Below are positions 36,309-46,271 of a stretch of DNA of 64,000 nt, one piece after another. The stretch lies in assembly GCF_023502205.1 (NCBI RefSeq), contig NZ_JAMFLG010000008.1:117810-181809 (forward strand), read 5' to 3'. The notes beneath the pieces are model-generated. The model worked only from the letters and a program-made list of their open reading frames with translations. It did not search any database and was not told the origin of the DNA. Positions within the stretch are counted from its first letter, which is position 1, and each line of letters starts with the position of its first letter. A program made the position numbers and the translations under genes. Source of the stretch: Aquiflexum sp. TKW24L (GTDB lineage: Bacteria; Bacteroidota; Bacteroidia; Cytophagales; Cyclobacteriaceae).

Positions 36309-37781
36309 TCAGGGCAATTTTTCAAATAGAGATTTGGTGTCTATTCCTTTGTTTTTCAATTGATTGAATTTAAAATAGAAAATCAGGGAGGCCAGACCCA
36401 TCACAATCAGCCAAATCGGAGACGAATGGAAATACCAGGCTTCTGTGCTGCTGTTGAGGTCTTTCCAAGTGTGGATCGCCAGGAAGAAGACCAGGATCAA
36501 TGTCCCAGCCCAACCCAATGACCTCCGTATTTTTCGGTTCTTTATGATTTTGATATCTGAAGCCAGGGTTGGATTTACTTTGTCGATGGTCAATAAAGTC
36601 ACGCACATTAGCAGAAAATTCACCATCATGGAAGTGACCATGATATCAATTCCCAAAAAGAAATTTCCTGCAAAGTGACTTCCCAATATCCCTACACTTG
36701 CCATGACTCCGCTGAGAATTACCGCAGCATAGGGTGTATGAAAACGAGGATGGATTTTGGTGAAATATTTTGGAAATATACCATCCTCAGCCCAGGCAAA
36801 CATCAGCCTCGAAACGGATAGCAACATGGCAGGCAAATCATTGATCAAAGCTATCGCCGCTCCCGCTACAATCACCACTGTCAATCCTGATGGAAGTAAA
36901 TAACCCATCAAACCAGGAGCAGTAATGTCTTTTTGCGCAGCTTCTTCCGCAACAAAAGACCATGGGATAGCATGATATACAGCGCTTGTAAACAATATAT
37001 AATAACCTCCTACTATGACAATCGTCAATGCAATTGCCAATGGGAGTCTTTTGGTGGGATTCTTGGCCTCTCCTCCTGCCTGTGCAATGCTATCAAAACC
37101 AATAAAGCTTGCAAACAACAAGGCACCTGCCGATAGGAAAGTTGGTAAATGGAATTCTGTACCCATTGAAGGCGAAATCACCCTTCCTTCTTTCTCCAAT
37201 ATGGATTGCGCAAAATCTATTTGTGTAAATGAAAAACCTGCTACGATTACTACTCCGCCCATGATAAACATCAGGATCATCAAAGGAATAACCGTCTTTT
37301 CGTACAGACTTGCCCCTCTGATATTGACCCATACAAATAGCCATACCAGACCCAAAGCTAAGGTCACACGGATAAACCCGTTTTCCAATAGTGCTGCCAA
37401 AGAAGTCCATTCCAGTGCCGTAGCAATATCTCTCAGGAAAGGAACGGTCACATAAGCCACCACCCCGATGACAATGGAGAGTCCAAACCATTGGGAAAAG
37501 CTAGCCACAAATCCCAAATAGGGATTCAGCCCCCGGCTGGCATAGACATAACTTCCCCCTGCCCTTGGCATGGCTGTGGCAAGAAGGCTATAGGCAAAAG
37601 CAGCCAATAGTGCAGGAATCGCAGCAAAAATAAATGCGGGCAATACGTAAGGTCCGATTCCCGGAACATGCCGCTGAATCATAAAAGGCACAACATTGAT
37701 AGAAGCACCAAGCATCGAACATACGCCTGTGGCCACTAGGCCCATCAGCCCAAGCTGCCTGCTAAGCGTGGGATTTGTCAT
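36309..37781 (-). CDS. APC-family amino acid permease
   Basis: The 490-residue protein has about 12 membrane helices. The first segment LGLMGLVATGVCSMLGASIN carries the unwound helix 1 of APC transporters, ATAMPRAGGSYVYASRGLNP is the conserved GGxY region, and FASFIGFDSIAQAGGEAKNP lies in helix 6. It probably exchanges or imports an amino acid or amine across the inner membrane. It is the first gene of a two-gene unit with the AKR-RidA fusion. Its upstream region is a 398-bp gap. Confidence 0.9.
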   Translation of the reverse strand: MTNPTLSRQLGLMGLVATGVCSMLGASINVVPFMIQRHVPGIGPYVLPAFIFAAIPALLAAFAYSLLATAMPRAGGSYVYASRGLNPYLGFVASFSQWFGLSIVIGVVAYVTVPFLRDIATALEWTSLAALLENGFIRVTLALGLVWLFVWVNIRGASLYEKTVIPLMILMFIMGGVVIVAGFSFTQIDFAQSILEKEGRVISPSMGTEFHLPTFLSAGALLFASFIGFDSIAQAGGEAKNPTKRLPLAIALTIVIVGGYYILFTSAVYHAIPWSFVAEEAAQKDITAPGLMGYLLPSGLTVVIVAGAAIALINDLPAMLLSVSRLMFAWAEDGIFPKYFTKIHPRFHTPYAAVILSGVMASVGILGSHFAGNFFLGIDIMVTSMMVNFLLMCVTLLTIDKVNPTLASDIKIIKNRKIRRSLGWAGTLILVFFLAIHTWKDLNSSTEAWYFHSSPIWLIVMGLASLIFYFKFNQLKNKGIDTKSLFEKLP

Positions 37782-38179
37782 GATAAAATACTTTGAGATT
37801 TACCCATTGGACCAAATATCAATTTATTTCCCGTATTTCAAAATCAGGAATTTTGGGTGGGCATATGAGGTTTTAATTGCTTTGAAGCGACTTTGAATTT
37901 TTTGGCGAAGTAGATGAACCAAGACACTAAATCATGCTGGGCAATACAAAATAATAAAGATGGGATATGTTTGCCTGTTCTGTAGCAAAAAAGCAATTAT
38001 GCACCAATCCGCAGATTTCTATAACCTTTAATCAGATAACCAAACTGTTAAATTATCATTAACCAAATCTTAATCCCATTTATTTTAATACTGAATTTTA
38101 TTCTGTATTTTTCGAGCTAGTTTAATTGCAAAAAACTGTTTTAGTTGGCGGATTTGTTCCGTTGATTGATTTTGACACC
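37782..38179. other. 398-bp intergenic region between divergent permease and SNF2 genes
   Basis: No credible coding frame; the sequence is AT-rich toward the SNF2 gene. It must hold two divergent promoters, which I could not place with confidence. An in-frame TTG at 38126 would extend the SNF2 protein by 18 residues, but the ATG at 38180 is preferred. Confidence 0.4.
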
Positions 38180-41113
38180 ATGAAAGTATCCCCAGAAAAA
38201 CCATTTCAAATCATATATTCTTTGTTCAGCCACGAATTTCTCGGGCTGTTGTTTGAGTCCTTTATGGTTCAGTTGGATGAAAAAGGAAGGCTTTCATTCG
38301 CCCATCAGAATATTTCGCATGTTAACGCACCGGAATTTGCATCCGGCCTTGATGAAACTGATTTTAAGTTGATCAAATGGATGGATGACATGCAGCAGGA
38401 GTCCATTGTCAAAAAATTTGACATCAAAAAGCTTAAACCTAAAGAATACCTTAGAAAGATTTACGATCCAAAGACAGGAAATAAAGTTGTCCAAGAATTG
38501 ATCGAGCATAAACTTGAAAGTCTGCGGGCTAAAGTTCTTGAAAATCTGTCTGGGAAAAGGTTTTTTGAAATGGGCAATGATGGCAATCCGATTTGGAGAG
38601 AAATCAATATCATGCCTGAAAAAGCGGCGGTTCTTTTTCATTTTAGGAGAAATGAGGAAAATACACATTATTTCCCAACCATCAAGTACAGGGATGTGCC
38701 CTTAGAATGGCAATACCGAAATGCGTATCTGATCTGTCACGAACCGGCCTGGCTCGTAGTAGACTACAACTTATACAATTTCAAGAAGGGTGTTGATGGT
38801 AAAAAACTCCAACCTTTTCTCAACAAAAAGTTCATAGTGGTTCCAAGAAAGGTCGAGGACCAGTATTACAAAAAGTTTGTTACACAGCTTGTTGCTTCTT
38901 TTGATGTTTATGCCAAAGGATTTGACATTAAAGTGGAAAGGTCCATGCCTAGGCCTGTGTTGAGTTTGAGTGACTTACCATCCAATCCCAAAATAGACCT
39001 TTTTGGAAACAAATTGGAAGAAGAGGAGGAAGACAAAATCGTTTTTGACCTACAGTTTCAATATGGCGATTATGCTTTCCGATCGGAAGAAAAAGCTTCC
39101 AACAATGTAGAACTGGAACATATTGGAGACAACTATATTTTTCATAAAGTAATCAGGGACCTTGAAAAGGAAAAATCGTACGGCGATTATCTCAAAGATC
39201 TTGGATTACCCGTCAAGCATGCGCGGTATTCGATCTGTAAGTCCAAGGCGTTTGGATGGATCAATGCCTACAAAGACAACCTCGAGGAAATGGGTATCCG
39301 GATCCAACAGGCACCTACTCAAAAAGGGAAAAGATATTTTATCGGGCACGCCAACATTTCTGTTGAAGTCAAGGAAAACATTGATTGGTTTGATGTCAAC
39401 GCAGTAATCAGATTTGGCACTTATGAGATCCCGTTCCATAAGATTAGAAGACTTTTGCTTCAGGGTAAAACTGAGTTTGACCTACCAAACGGAGAGATTG
39501 CGGTCATTCCCAATTCGTGGTTTGTCAATTACTCCGAAATGTTTGCCTTCATGGAAGACCATGAATCCAATACCGACCATCAGTCACTCGTTCTTAAAAA
39601 ACACCATATTGCCCTAGCCCAAGAGCTACAAAACAGTAATCTTCTCCACCTTAAGTTGAGTCAAAAACTTGAGAAATTGAGGAACTTCAATCAGATAGAG
39701 GATTATGAATTGCCGGTAACCTTCAAAGGTATTCTCCGGCCATACCAAAAAGCCGGGTACAATTGGATGCGGTTTCTGAACGAGTTCCGTTTTGGAGGAT
39801 GCCTAGCTGATGACATGGGATTGGGAAAAACCGTGCAGACTTTGGCACTTTTGGCACATGAAAAAGAGCAAAATCCAGATGCTACTTCCTTACTTGTCAT
39901 GCCGACTTCCTTAATTTACAACTGGGAATTGGAAGCAAGGAAGTTTACCCCTAAGCTCAAAATCCTCACTTATACCGGAAGCCAAAGAATCAAGGACATC
40001 AGCCGTTTTGCAAAATATGATCTGGTCCTCACCTCTTATGGGATTACAAGGATGGATGTGGATATGCTGAAGGGATTCTATTTCAATTATGTCATCTTGG
40101 ACGAATCCCAAGCAATCAAAAACCCAAGTAGCATCATCGCCAAGGCAGTAAATGAACTGACCTGCAGACAGCGGTTGATCCTGACAGGAACACCGGTCGA
40201 GAATGGAACCATGGACCTTTGGTCCCAAATGAATTTTATCAATAGGGGTCTTTTGGGTAACCAAAACATGTTCAAGAAGCAGTTTTTATTGCCAATAGAA
40301 AAGAAGAATGACCAAGACAAGGCGGCCAAACTGCACGCCATGATCAAGCCCTTTATCCTCAGAAGGTTAAAAAGCCAGGTAGCGACTGATCTGCCTGAGA
40401 AAGTCATCAATGTCAAATATTCGACCATGACACCTGAGCAGGAAAAAGCTTATGAAGAGGTCAAAGGATATTACAGGGAAAAGATCACCAAGGAAATGTT
40501 TGTTCCGGGAATGAAAAACCAGCAGTTCACCTTACTCCGCGGACTCACCCAACTCCGACAGTTGGCAAACCACCCAAGGTTAACAGACAAAGACTACACA
40601 GGTGATTCTGGCAAGATGGAAGATGTGACGCACATGATAGAATCAACTGTCAGTGAGGGTCACAAAGTTTTGGTTTTCAGTCAATTTGTAAGACATCTTG
40701 CCATCGTCAAAGAGTACCTAGAAAAAGAGAACATCAAATACGCCTATCTTGATGGAACCACAAAAAACCGTCAGGCTCAGGTAGAATCATTTCAGGAGAA
40801 TGAAGAGATCAAAATTTTTCTGATTTCCCTTAAAGCGGGCGGCGTGGGTTTGAACCTGACCAAAGCCGAATATGTCTTTTTACTAGACCCTTGGTGGAAT
40901 CCTGCCGTAGAAGCCCAAGCCATAGACAGGGCACACAGAATCGGTCAGCAAAACAAAGTAATCATCTACAAATTTATCACCCGAAACACAGTAGAGGAAA
41001 AAATCATGGCACTGCAGGAAAGGAAAACTGCGCTCGCCGGAGAATTGATCAGTACAGAAGAAAGTTTTATGAAAAGCCTCAGCAAGGAAGATGTCGAGGC
41101 ATTATTGGATTGA
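38180..41113 (+). CDS. SNF2-family DEAD/DEAH-box ATPase (Swi2/Snf2 helicase-like)
   Basis: About 977 residues. The N-terminal half (1-520) is a Bacteroidota-type SNF2-associated region beginning VSPEKPFQIIYSLFSHEFLG. The ATPase core follows: GGCLADDMGLGKTVQTLALL (Walker A), VILDESQAIKN (motif II, DESQ for DEAH), LTGTPVENGTMDLWSQMNF (motif III), then the helicase C domain with GLNLTKAEYVFLLDPWWNPA and EAQAIDRAHRIGQ. It likely remodels protein-DNA or transcription complexes such as stalled polymerase. The start at 38180 fits the conserved N-terminus. purU lies 24 bp downstream. Confidence 0.92.
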   Translation: MKVSPEKPFQIIYSLFSHEFLGLLFESFMVQLDEKGRLSFAHQNISHVNAPEFASGLDETDFKLIKWMDDMQQESIVKKFDIKKLKPKEYLRKIYDPKTGNKVVQELIEHKLESLRAKVLENLSGKRFFEMGNDGNPIWREINIMPEKAAVLFHFRRNEENTHYFPTIKYRDVPLEWQYRNAYLICHEPAWLVVDYNLYNFKKGVDGKKLQPFLNKKFIVVPRKVEDQYYKKFVTQLVASFDVYAKGFDIKVERSMPRPVLSLSDLPSNPKIDLFGNKLEEEEEDKIVFDLQFQYGDYAFRSEEKASNNVELEHIGDNYIFHKVIRDLEKEKSYGDYLKDLGLPVKHARYSICKSKAFGWINAYKDNLEEMGIRIQQAPTQKGKRYFIGHANISVEVKENIDWFDVNAVIRFGTYEIPFHKIRRLLLQGKTEFDLPNGEIAVIPNSWFVNYSEMFAFMEDHESNTDHQSLVLKKHHIALAQELQNSNLLHLKLSQKLEKLRNFNQIEDYELPVTFKGILRPYQKAGYNWMRFLNEFRFGGCLADDMGLGKTVQTLALLAHEKEQNPDATSLLVMPTSLIYNWELEARKFTPKLKILTYTGSQRIKDISRFAKYDLVLTSYGITRMDVDMLKGFYFNYVILDESQAIKNPSSIIAKAVNELTCRQRLILTGTPVENGTMDLWSQMNFINRGLLGNQNMFKKQFLLPIEKKNDQDKAAKLHAMIKPFILRRLKSQVATDLPEKVINVKYSTMTPEQEKAYEEVKGYYREKITKEMFVPGMKNQQFTLLRGLTQLRQLANHPRLTDKDYTGDSGKMEDVTHMIESTVSEGHKVLVFSQFVRHLAIVKEYLEKENIKYAYLDGTTKNRQAQVESFQENEEIKIFLISLKAGGVGLNLTKAEYVFLLDPWWNPAVEAQAIDRAHRIGQQNKVIIYKFITRNTVEEKIMALQERKTALAGELISTEESFMKSLSKEDVEALLD

Positions 41114-41137
41114 TAAACCACACTTACTCGCAAATAA

Positions 41138-41992
41138 ATGAAAAAAGCAATTTTGATTATCCAATGCAAGGATCAGAAAGGCATTGTTGCCAGTGTTTCT
41201 GAATTTTTATATTCCTATCAGGGAAATATCCTTGAAATTGACCAACATGTGGACGGTGAAGTCGGGATGTTTTTTATGCGGGTTTCTTGGCAATTAGAAA
41301 GTTTTGGACTGAAAAGAGAAGAAATCGAACCTATTTTTGAAGCCAAAGTCGGGAAGAAATTTGACATGGAATTTGAATTGTTTTTCAATTTCCGAAAGCC
41401 AAGGATGGCAGTTTTTGTATCCAAGCTTTCCCATTGTCTGATCGATATATTGAGCAGACACTATTCAGGACAGTTTGATGTGGACATTCCTGTGGTGATT
41501 TCCAACCATGCCGACCACAAAAAGGTGGTAGAAGCCTTTGGCATTCCTTTCCACTATTTTGCTGTGGACAAAGCCAACAGGATGGATGTGGAAGAAAAGC
41601 AATTGGAATTGCTAAATCAATACAGAACGGATTTTGTGGTCTTGGCCAGGTACATGCAAATCTTGAGCGAGGATTTTATTAGGAATTATCCCAACAAAAT
41701 TATCAACATCCACCATTCATTCTTACCTGCTTTTGTGGGAGCCAAGCCTTACCATGCCGCCTACGAGCGTGGCGTCAAAATCATCGGTGCGACAGCACAT
41801 TATGTTACTGAGGAATTGGATGCAGGGCCGATCATCGAACAGGAAGTGGCCCGCGTACGCCACCATAACTCCCCGGCTGATCTTGTCCAGATCGGACAGG
41901 ATGTAGAAAAAGTGGTTCTTTCCAAAGCCATCAAATACCACCTTGAAAGGAAAATATTGGCTTACAGAAACAAGACGATCATATTTTATTGA
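41138..41992 (+). CDS. purU: formyltetrahydrofolate deformylase
   Basis: The 284-residue protein has an N-terminal ACT domain (LIIQCKDQKGIVASVSEFLY) and a formyltransferase domain. The catalytic block KIINIHHSFLPAFVGAKPYH (His), then GATAHYVTEELDAGPIIEQE (Asp), is the PurU signature. It hydrolyses 10-formyl-THF to THF and formate, supplying formate for purine synthesis and balancing one-carbon pools. Length fits PurU (280-290). It is 24 bp behind the SNF2 gene, and an ECF sigma gene starts 88 bp later. Confidence 0.93.
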   Translation: MKKAILIIQCKDQKGIVASVSEFLYSYQGNILEIDQHVDGEVGMFFMRVSWQLESFGLKREEIEPIFEAKVGKKFDMEFELFFNFRKPRMAVFVSKLSHCLIDILSRHYSGQFDVDIPVVISNHADHKKVVEAFGIPFHYFAVDKANRMDVEEKQLELLNQYRTDFVVLARYMQILSEDFIRNYPNKIINIHHSFLPAFVGAKPYHAAYERGVKIIGATAHYVTEELDAGPIIEQEVARVRHHNSPADLVQIGQDVEKVVLSKAIKYHLERKILAYRNKTIIFY

Positions 41993-42080
41993 TCTCCAAT
42001 TGTTTGACGCACGGTCATCCAAACATTTTAAATTAATCCATGTTGCATAGGTGTCTGTTTTGTCAGATATCTACCTTGCC

Positions 42081-42641
42081 ATGGCCTTATTTGACAAAAA
42101 ATTAAAAAACCCTGACTTTGGGAACGAAAAGTCCTTCAGGGATTTTTTCGACAGCCATTATTCATTTGTATATCGGAGATTATATTCCCTATTAGGAGAT
42201 TCTCAGCTTTCTGAAGAATTGTGTCAGGACATCTTTGTGAGCCTTTGGCAAAGGAGATTTGAACTGCCCGCCATTGAAAGTTGGAACAGTTACCTGCTGA
42301 AATCCGCCACCTTCAAAGCCATAGATTACCGAAGGAAAAGAAAGGATATCCTAAAATTTGCAGAAGACATTGATGCTGAGGGAATCATTGCCGAAGTCGA
42401 AGAGTCGAAGGACGAAGACATCCAATTAGAACTGCTTGATAAAGAGATTGCGGCACTTCCCGATCGTTGCCAAATGATATTCAAGCTCAGTCGATTTGAG
42501 AATATGAGCTATGCCGAGATCGCCAAAACTCTGGATATCAGTCCAAAAACGGTCGAAAACCAAATCGGTAAAGCCCTCAAAATTTTAAGAAAAAACCTCC
42601 TTCCTCAACTTTTTTTCGGATTGCTGCAAATTTTTCAGTAA
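42081..42641 (+). CDS. ECF-type RNA polymerase sigma factor
   Basis: About 186 residues. FRDFFDSHYSFVYRRLYSLL opens region 2, CQDIFVSLWQRRFELPAIES is the -10-binding helix, and MIFKLSRFENMSYAEIAKTL with DISPKTVENQIGKALKILRK is the region 4 helix-turn-helix. This is the FecI-like type of Bacteroidota. The ATG at 42081 is preferred over a GTG at 42051. A FecR anti-sigma gene and a TonB receptor follow, so it probably controls that operon in response to the receptor's substrate. Confidence 0.9.
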   Translation: MALFDKKLKNPDFGNEKSFRDFFDSHYSFVYRRLYSLLGDSQLSEELCQDIFVSLWQRRFELPAIESWNSYLLKSATFKAIDYRRKRKDILKFAEDIDAEGIIAEVEESKDEDIQLELLDKEIAALPDRCQMIFKLSRFENMSYAEIAKTLDISPKTVENQIGKALKILRKNLLPQLFFGLLQIFQ

Positions 42642-42693
42642 CAGGATGGGGGTTTTGAAGCCACTTCCCGACTTATAGGGAAAGAGGAAACCA

Positions 42694-43662
42694 ATGGAAC
42701 CTACAGACGAACAATTGGCAAGATGGCTCGAAAGTCCGAGTCAGGAAGATATTCAGGAATTGCATGTGTGGCTTGACAAAAGTCCCGAGAATCTCCAGAA
42801 ATGGGAGAGCTACCATTTGCTCTGGCAAAATTCGGCAAAGTTGGCTTCCAGGATTCCTCTACCTGACAGGGGAAGGATTTGGTCAGGAATTGAAGCAGAA
42901 ATCGGGGAAAAGAAGACTTTTACTATTCCTGCCTTTTTCAAATATGCAGCGGCAGCGGCTGTCATCCTGACGATTTCTCTATCCGTTTGGCTTTCGATTT
43001 CACCCAAGCAGGAGCATTACATTGCAGGAAATGGACCATTGGAGGTTTGGCTGTCCGACAGTTCCCGCGTAGTCTTGAAAGAGGGGGCTGAACTGAAAGT
43101 TTCGAAGGACTATTTGGAGGAGGAGCGAACGGTCATTTTGGAAGGCGATGCATTTTTTGAGATAAAAAGAAATGTGCAAAAGCCATTTTTGGTCCAATCC
43201 GAATCACATTTTGTCAAGGTATTGGGAACATCCTTTTTGGTCCAATCCGCCAAACCGGAAGAAGCTACTGTCTCTGTTTTTTCAGGTAAAGTGGAATTTG
43301 GAGTCCCTTCAGGTCAAAGCAGTATCCTGACAAAGGACATGTCACTGACCATTTTGGGCGATCAGTTCATAGAAAAGGAAAAAAGTGCCAATGACCTCGC
43401 TTGGTGGACAGGTGAACTGAAGTATGACAATGCGCCTTTGTCTCAGTTTGTCGCCGACATGGCTTATAATTTTGGCATCGTAATCAAGTTATCGTCTGAT
43501 TCTTTGTTAGGCTGTAGACTCACGGCCAAGTTTGAGGGATTGACTCCCGATGAGATGGTACAGGCTGTCGCCATAACCTTTGGAAGTGAACTGCAGCAAT
43601 CCTCCAAATCAACTATGCTACTAGAAGGTGGAAATTGTGAAAAGGGAGGTGCCTCATGGTAA
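42694..43662 (+). CDS. FecR-family anti-sigma factor
   Basis: The 322-residue protein has a cytoplasmic N-terminus (about 1-85) that would hold the sigma factor, one membrane helix (AAAAVILTISLSVWLSI), and a periplasmic FecR domain: GNGPLEVWLSDSSRVVLKEG, VILEGDAFFEIKRNVQKPFL, FVKVLGTSFLVQSAKPE. A C-terminal DUF4974/STN-like part follows (APLSQFVADMAYNFGIVIKL). It relays occupancy of the TonB receptor to the sigma factor encoded just upstream. It overlaps the receptor gene by 7 bp. Confidence 0.92.
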   Translation: MEPTDEQLARWLESPSQEDIQELHVWLDKSPENLQKWESYHLLWQNSAKLASRIPLPDRGRIWSGIEAEIGEKKTFTIPAFFKYAAAAAVILTISLSVWLSISPKQEHYIAGNGPLEVWLSDSSRVVLKEGAELKVSKDYLEEERTVILEGDAFFEIKRNVQKPFLVQSESHFVKVLGTSFLVQSAKPEEATVSVFSGKVEFGVPSGQSSILTKDMSLTILGDQFIEKEKSANDLAWWTGELKYDNAPLSQFVADMAYNFGIVIKLSSDSLLGCRLTAKFEGLTPDEMVQAVAITFGSELQQSSKSTMLLEGGNCEKGGASW

Positions 43663-46271
43663 GGTTGTTTTTGATTTTCACGCTTTGTTTTTTGTCTTTT
43701 TGTGCAAAAGCTCAGGACCGGATAAGCCTAAAAGGAAACTATTCCCCTCCGCAACTGATCGAAAGCATTGAGCAGCAGACTGCTTTCCGATTTGTCTATC
43801 AAAGCCAAATCCTTCCAAAAGAAAAGGCTGTGGACATAAATTTTGAGCAGGCTAAACTTGAAGAAATCCTTTCTTTTTGGACAGCTGCCTTACAATTGGA
43901 ATATAAGATTCAGGGGAATCTGATCTTATTGTCACCTGCCGCTTCCTCCAGAAGATTCCTCAGCGGCTATGTGACCAATCATGGTGATGGAGAAAAGCTC
44001 ATCGGTGCCAACATTCAGGTCTTGGGCACAGGAATCGGAATTACCACCAACGAATATGGGTACTTCGCACTATCCATTCCACAGGGCAACTACAAGGTAA
44101 AGATTTCTTATGTGGGTTTTCAGACCCTGACCGAAGAGGTTGCTTTATTCCAAGACATTGCGAAGAATTTCCAGCTCCAAATTGCCAATGTGCTATTGGA
44201 TGAGGTATCCGTAGTCTCGGTGGAAGACAAGGTGGAGGAAATTCAGATGAGTACCTTCAAGGTAAATATGGCCTTGGTCCGAAAGCTGCCTGCAATCGGC
44301 GGAGAGATCGATCCCCTGCGGATTCTTCAGCTGCTTCCGGGCGTGCAGTTTGGTACCGAGGGCACATCGGGCTTCAATGTACGTGGCGGTTCTCAGGATC
44401 AAAATCTGATCCTATTGGACGGCGTGCCTATGTACAATGTCTCCCATCTTTTTGGCTTTCTCTCGGTATTCAATGCCGATGCGATCCAAAACATGGATTT
44501 GACCAAAGGAGCTTTTCCAGCCCGATATGGAGGAAGACTTTCCTCAGTCTTGGACATCAGCATGAAAGAAGGCACTAAGGAAAGGATTTCGGGAAATGTC
44601 GGACTCAGTACCTTTGCCTCGAAGTTTTTTTTGGAAGGGCCGATGGCGGGGGAGAAAATGACCTTTATGGTTTCGGCCCGGAGAAGCTTTTTGGATCCCA
44701 TTTTGATTCCTGTTACCAGAAGGCAAAAAATGGAAAATGGTGCCGACGGAGGCCAAAGCAATTATTCCTTCTACGATGTCAATGCCAAGGTTAACTATAC
44801 TTTTTCTGCCAAGGATCGGATCTACCTGAGCATTTATCAGGGAAATGACCGCTATAATGACAATACGCTAAGAATAAGCTCCTTCGGAAACTCCACGGTA
44901 GAAAGTGAACAAGATGTCAAACTTGGATGGGGCAATCAGGTGGCCTCTTTGCGATGGAACCACGTCTTTCAGCCAACCCTGTTTTCCAATGTCAATCTTT
45001 TTACAAGCAGGTATCAGTTGAATACCGTTTCGGATAACAATGTAGAAATAAGATCAGGGGGTGAACGGATATTCAGTGAGGACTTTTCAGACCAACAGTC
45101 CTCCATCCGGGACTATGGGGGAAAAATTGATTTCAGCTATTTCCCAAATCCAACCCACTTTGTGAAATTTGGCGGACTTCTACTCAGACATCGATTTGTA
45201 AATCAATTTCAGTCCAACTTCTCCATTACCCGCAACAACCAACGGGAGGAGGATTCTTCAAGCTTGAGGGAAGAGAATAACGCATGGGAAGGGTTTGTTT
45301 TTGTGGAGGACGAGATAACGATCAACCGAAAGTTGGGCGTCAATGTCGGTATCCATGCCAGTAATTTTTGGTCGGGTGGCGTCAGTTATCCTTCCATTCA
45401 GCCCAGGGCTTCCTTTAGATGGGCAATCAATGAATCAAACGCCATCAAGGGAGGGTACGCAAAAATGACCCAATACCTTCATCTGCTGACCAACAGTGGT
45501 ATCGGGCTGCCAACTGATCTTTGGTTAGGTTCCAGTCCGGAGATAGGCCCACAAAATGCCAATCAGTGGTCTTTGGGGTATACTAAAACGTTTTCCAGAG
45601 GTGTTGATTTTACGGTAGAAGGCTTCCATAAGAAAATGGAAGGCCTCTTGGATTTCAAAGACGGGGTAACATTTTTTATGAATACGGGAAGTATAAGTGA
45701 GAAGGTGACCACCGGAGATGGATTAGCCAAAGGGGTGGAAATGATGCTGCAAAAGCAGGTGGGGAAAACACAGGGTTGGATATCCTATACTTGGTCTAAA
45801 TCGGACCGGATTTTCCAAGAAATCAATAACGGAGAACCGTTCCCTTTCATTTTCGACAGAAGACATGATTTTTCAGCCTTGATCAATCAGCAAGTTGGTA
45901 AACGATGGAATCTCAGTGCCACTTGGATCTACCTGACAGGAAGGGCGGTGACATTGCCTGTTACGACTTTTGTTGAAAATGTTGTGATCCCTGGCGATAG
46001 GATAGGAAACGTTGCAGATTTAGTCGAGTACAGTACCCGAAATGCTTATCGCTTCAAGCCCTATCACCGATTGGATATTTCTGCCAATTACGAAAAAACC
46101 ACCACATGGGGAGGGCACCGCTTTTCAGTCAGTGTGTACAATCTATACAATCGGCAAAACACCTTCTTCCTATCCCAAGATCCTGGAGCAGCATCTGACG
46201 GATCCATCCAACTCATAGACAATCCCTTATTTCCACTTATCCCTGGTTTTTCATATGGAATATTCTTCTAA
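43656..46271 (+). CDS. TonB-dependent receptor with STN and CarboxypepD_reg domains
   Basis: The 871-residue protein has a signal peptide (FLIFTLCFLSFCAKAQ). An STN signalling domain follows (about 25-95; SPPQLIESIEQQTAFRFVYQ), then a CarboxypepD_reg-like domain (about 105-190) and a plug domain with GFNVRGGSQDQNLILLDGVP. The 22-strand barrel ends in FSYGIFF with a C-terminal Phe. The STN domain is what talks to FecR. It imports a large or chelated substrate across the outer membrane with TonB energy. Its partner DUF4249 lipoprotein gene overlaps the 3' end by 17 bp. Substrate unknown. Confidence 0.92.
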   Translation: MVRLFLIFTLCFLSFCAKAQDRISLKGNYSPPQLIESIEQQTAFRFVYQSQILPKEKAVDINFEQAKLEEILSFWTAALQLEYKIQGNLILLSPAASSRRFLSGYVTNHGDGEKLIGANIQVLGTGIGITTNEYGYFALSIPQGNYKVKISYVGFQTLTEEVALFQDIAKNFQLQIANVLLDEVSVVSVEDKVEEIQMSTFKVNMALVRKLPAIGGEIDPLRILQLLPGVQFGTEGTSGFNVRGGSQDQNLILLDGVPMYNVSHLFGFLSVFNADAIQNMDLTKGAFPARYGGRLSSVLDISMKEGTKERISGNVGLSTFASKFFLEGPMAGEKMTFMVSARRSFLDPILIPVTRRQKMENGADGGQSNYSFYDVNAKVNYTFSAKDRIYLSIYQGNDRYNDNTLRISSFGNSTVESEQDVKLGWGNQVASLRWNHVFQPTLFSNVNLFTSRYQLNTVSDNNVEIRSGGERIFSEDFSDQQSSIRDYGGKIDFSYFPNPTHFVKFGGLLLRHRFVNQFQSNFSITRNNQREEDSSSLREENNAWEGFVFVEDEITINRKLGVNVGIHASNFWSGGVSYPSIQPRASFRWAINESNAIKGGYAKMTQYLHLLTNSGIGLPTDLWLGSSPEIGPQNANQWSLGYTKTFSRGVDFTVEGFHKKMEGLLDFKDGVTFFMNTGSISEKVTTGDGLAKGVEMMLQKQVGKTQGWISYTWSKSDRIFQEINNGEPFPFIFDRRHDFSALINQQVGKRWNLSATWIYLTGRAVTLPVTTFVENVVIPGDRIGNVADLVEYSTRNAYRFKPYHRLDISANYEKTTTWGGHRFSVSVYNLYNRQNTFFLSQDPGAASDGSIQLIDNPLFPLIPGFSYGIFF

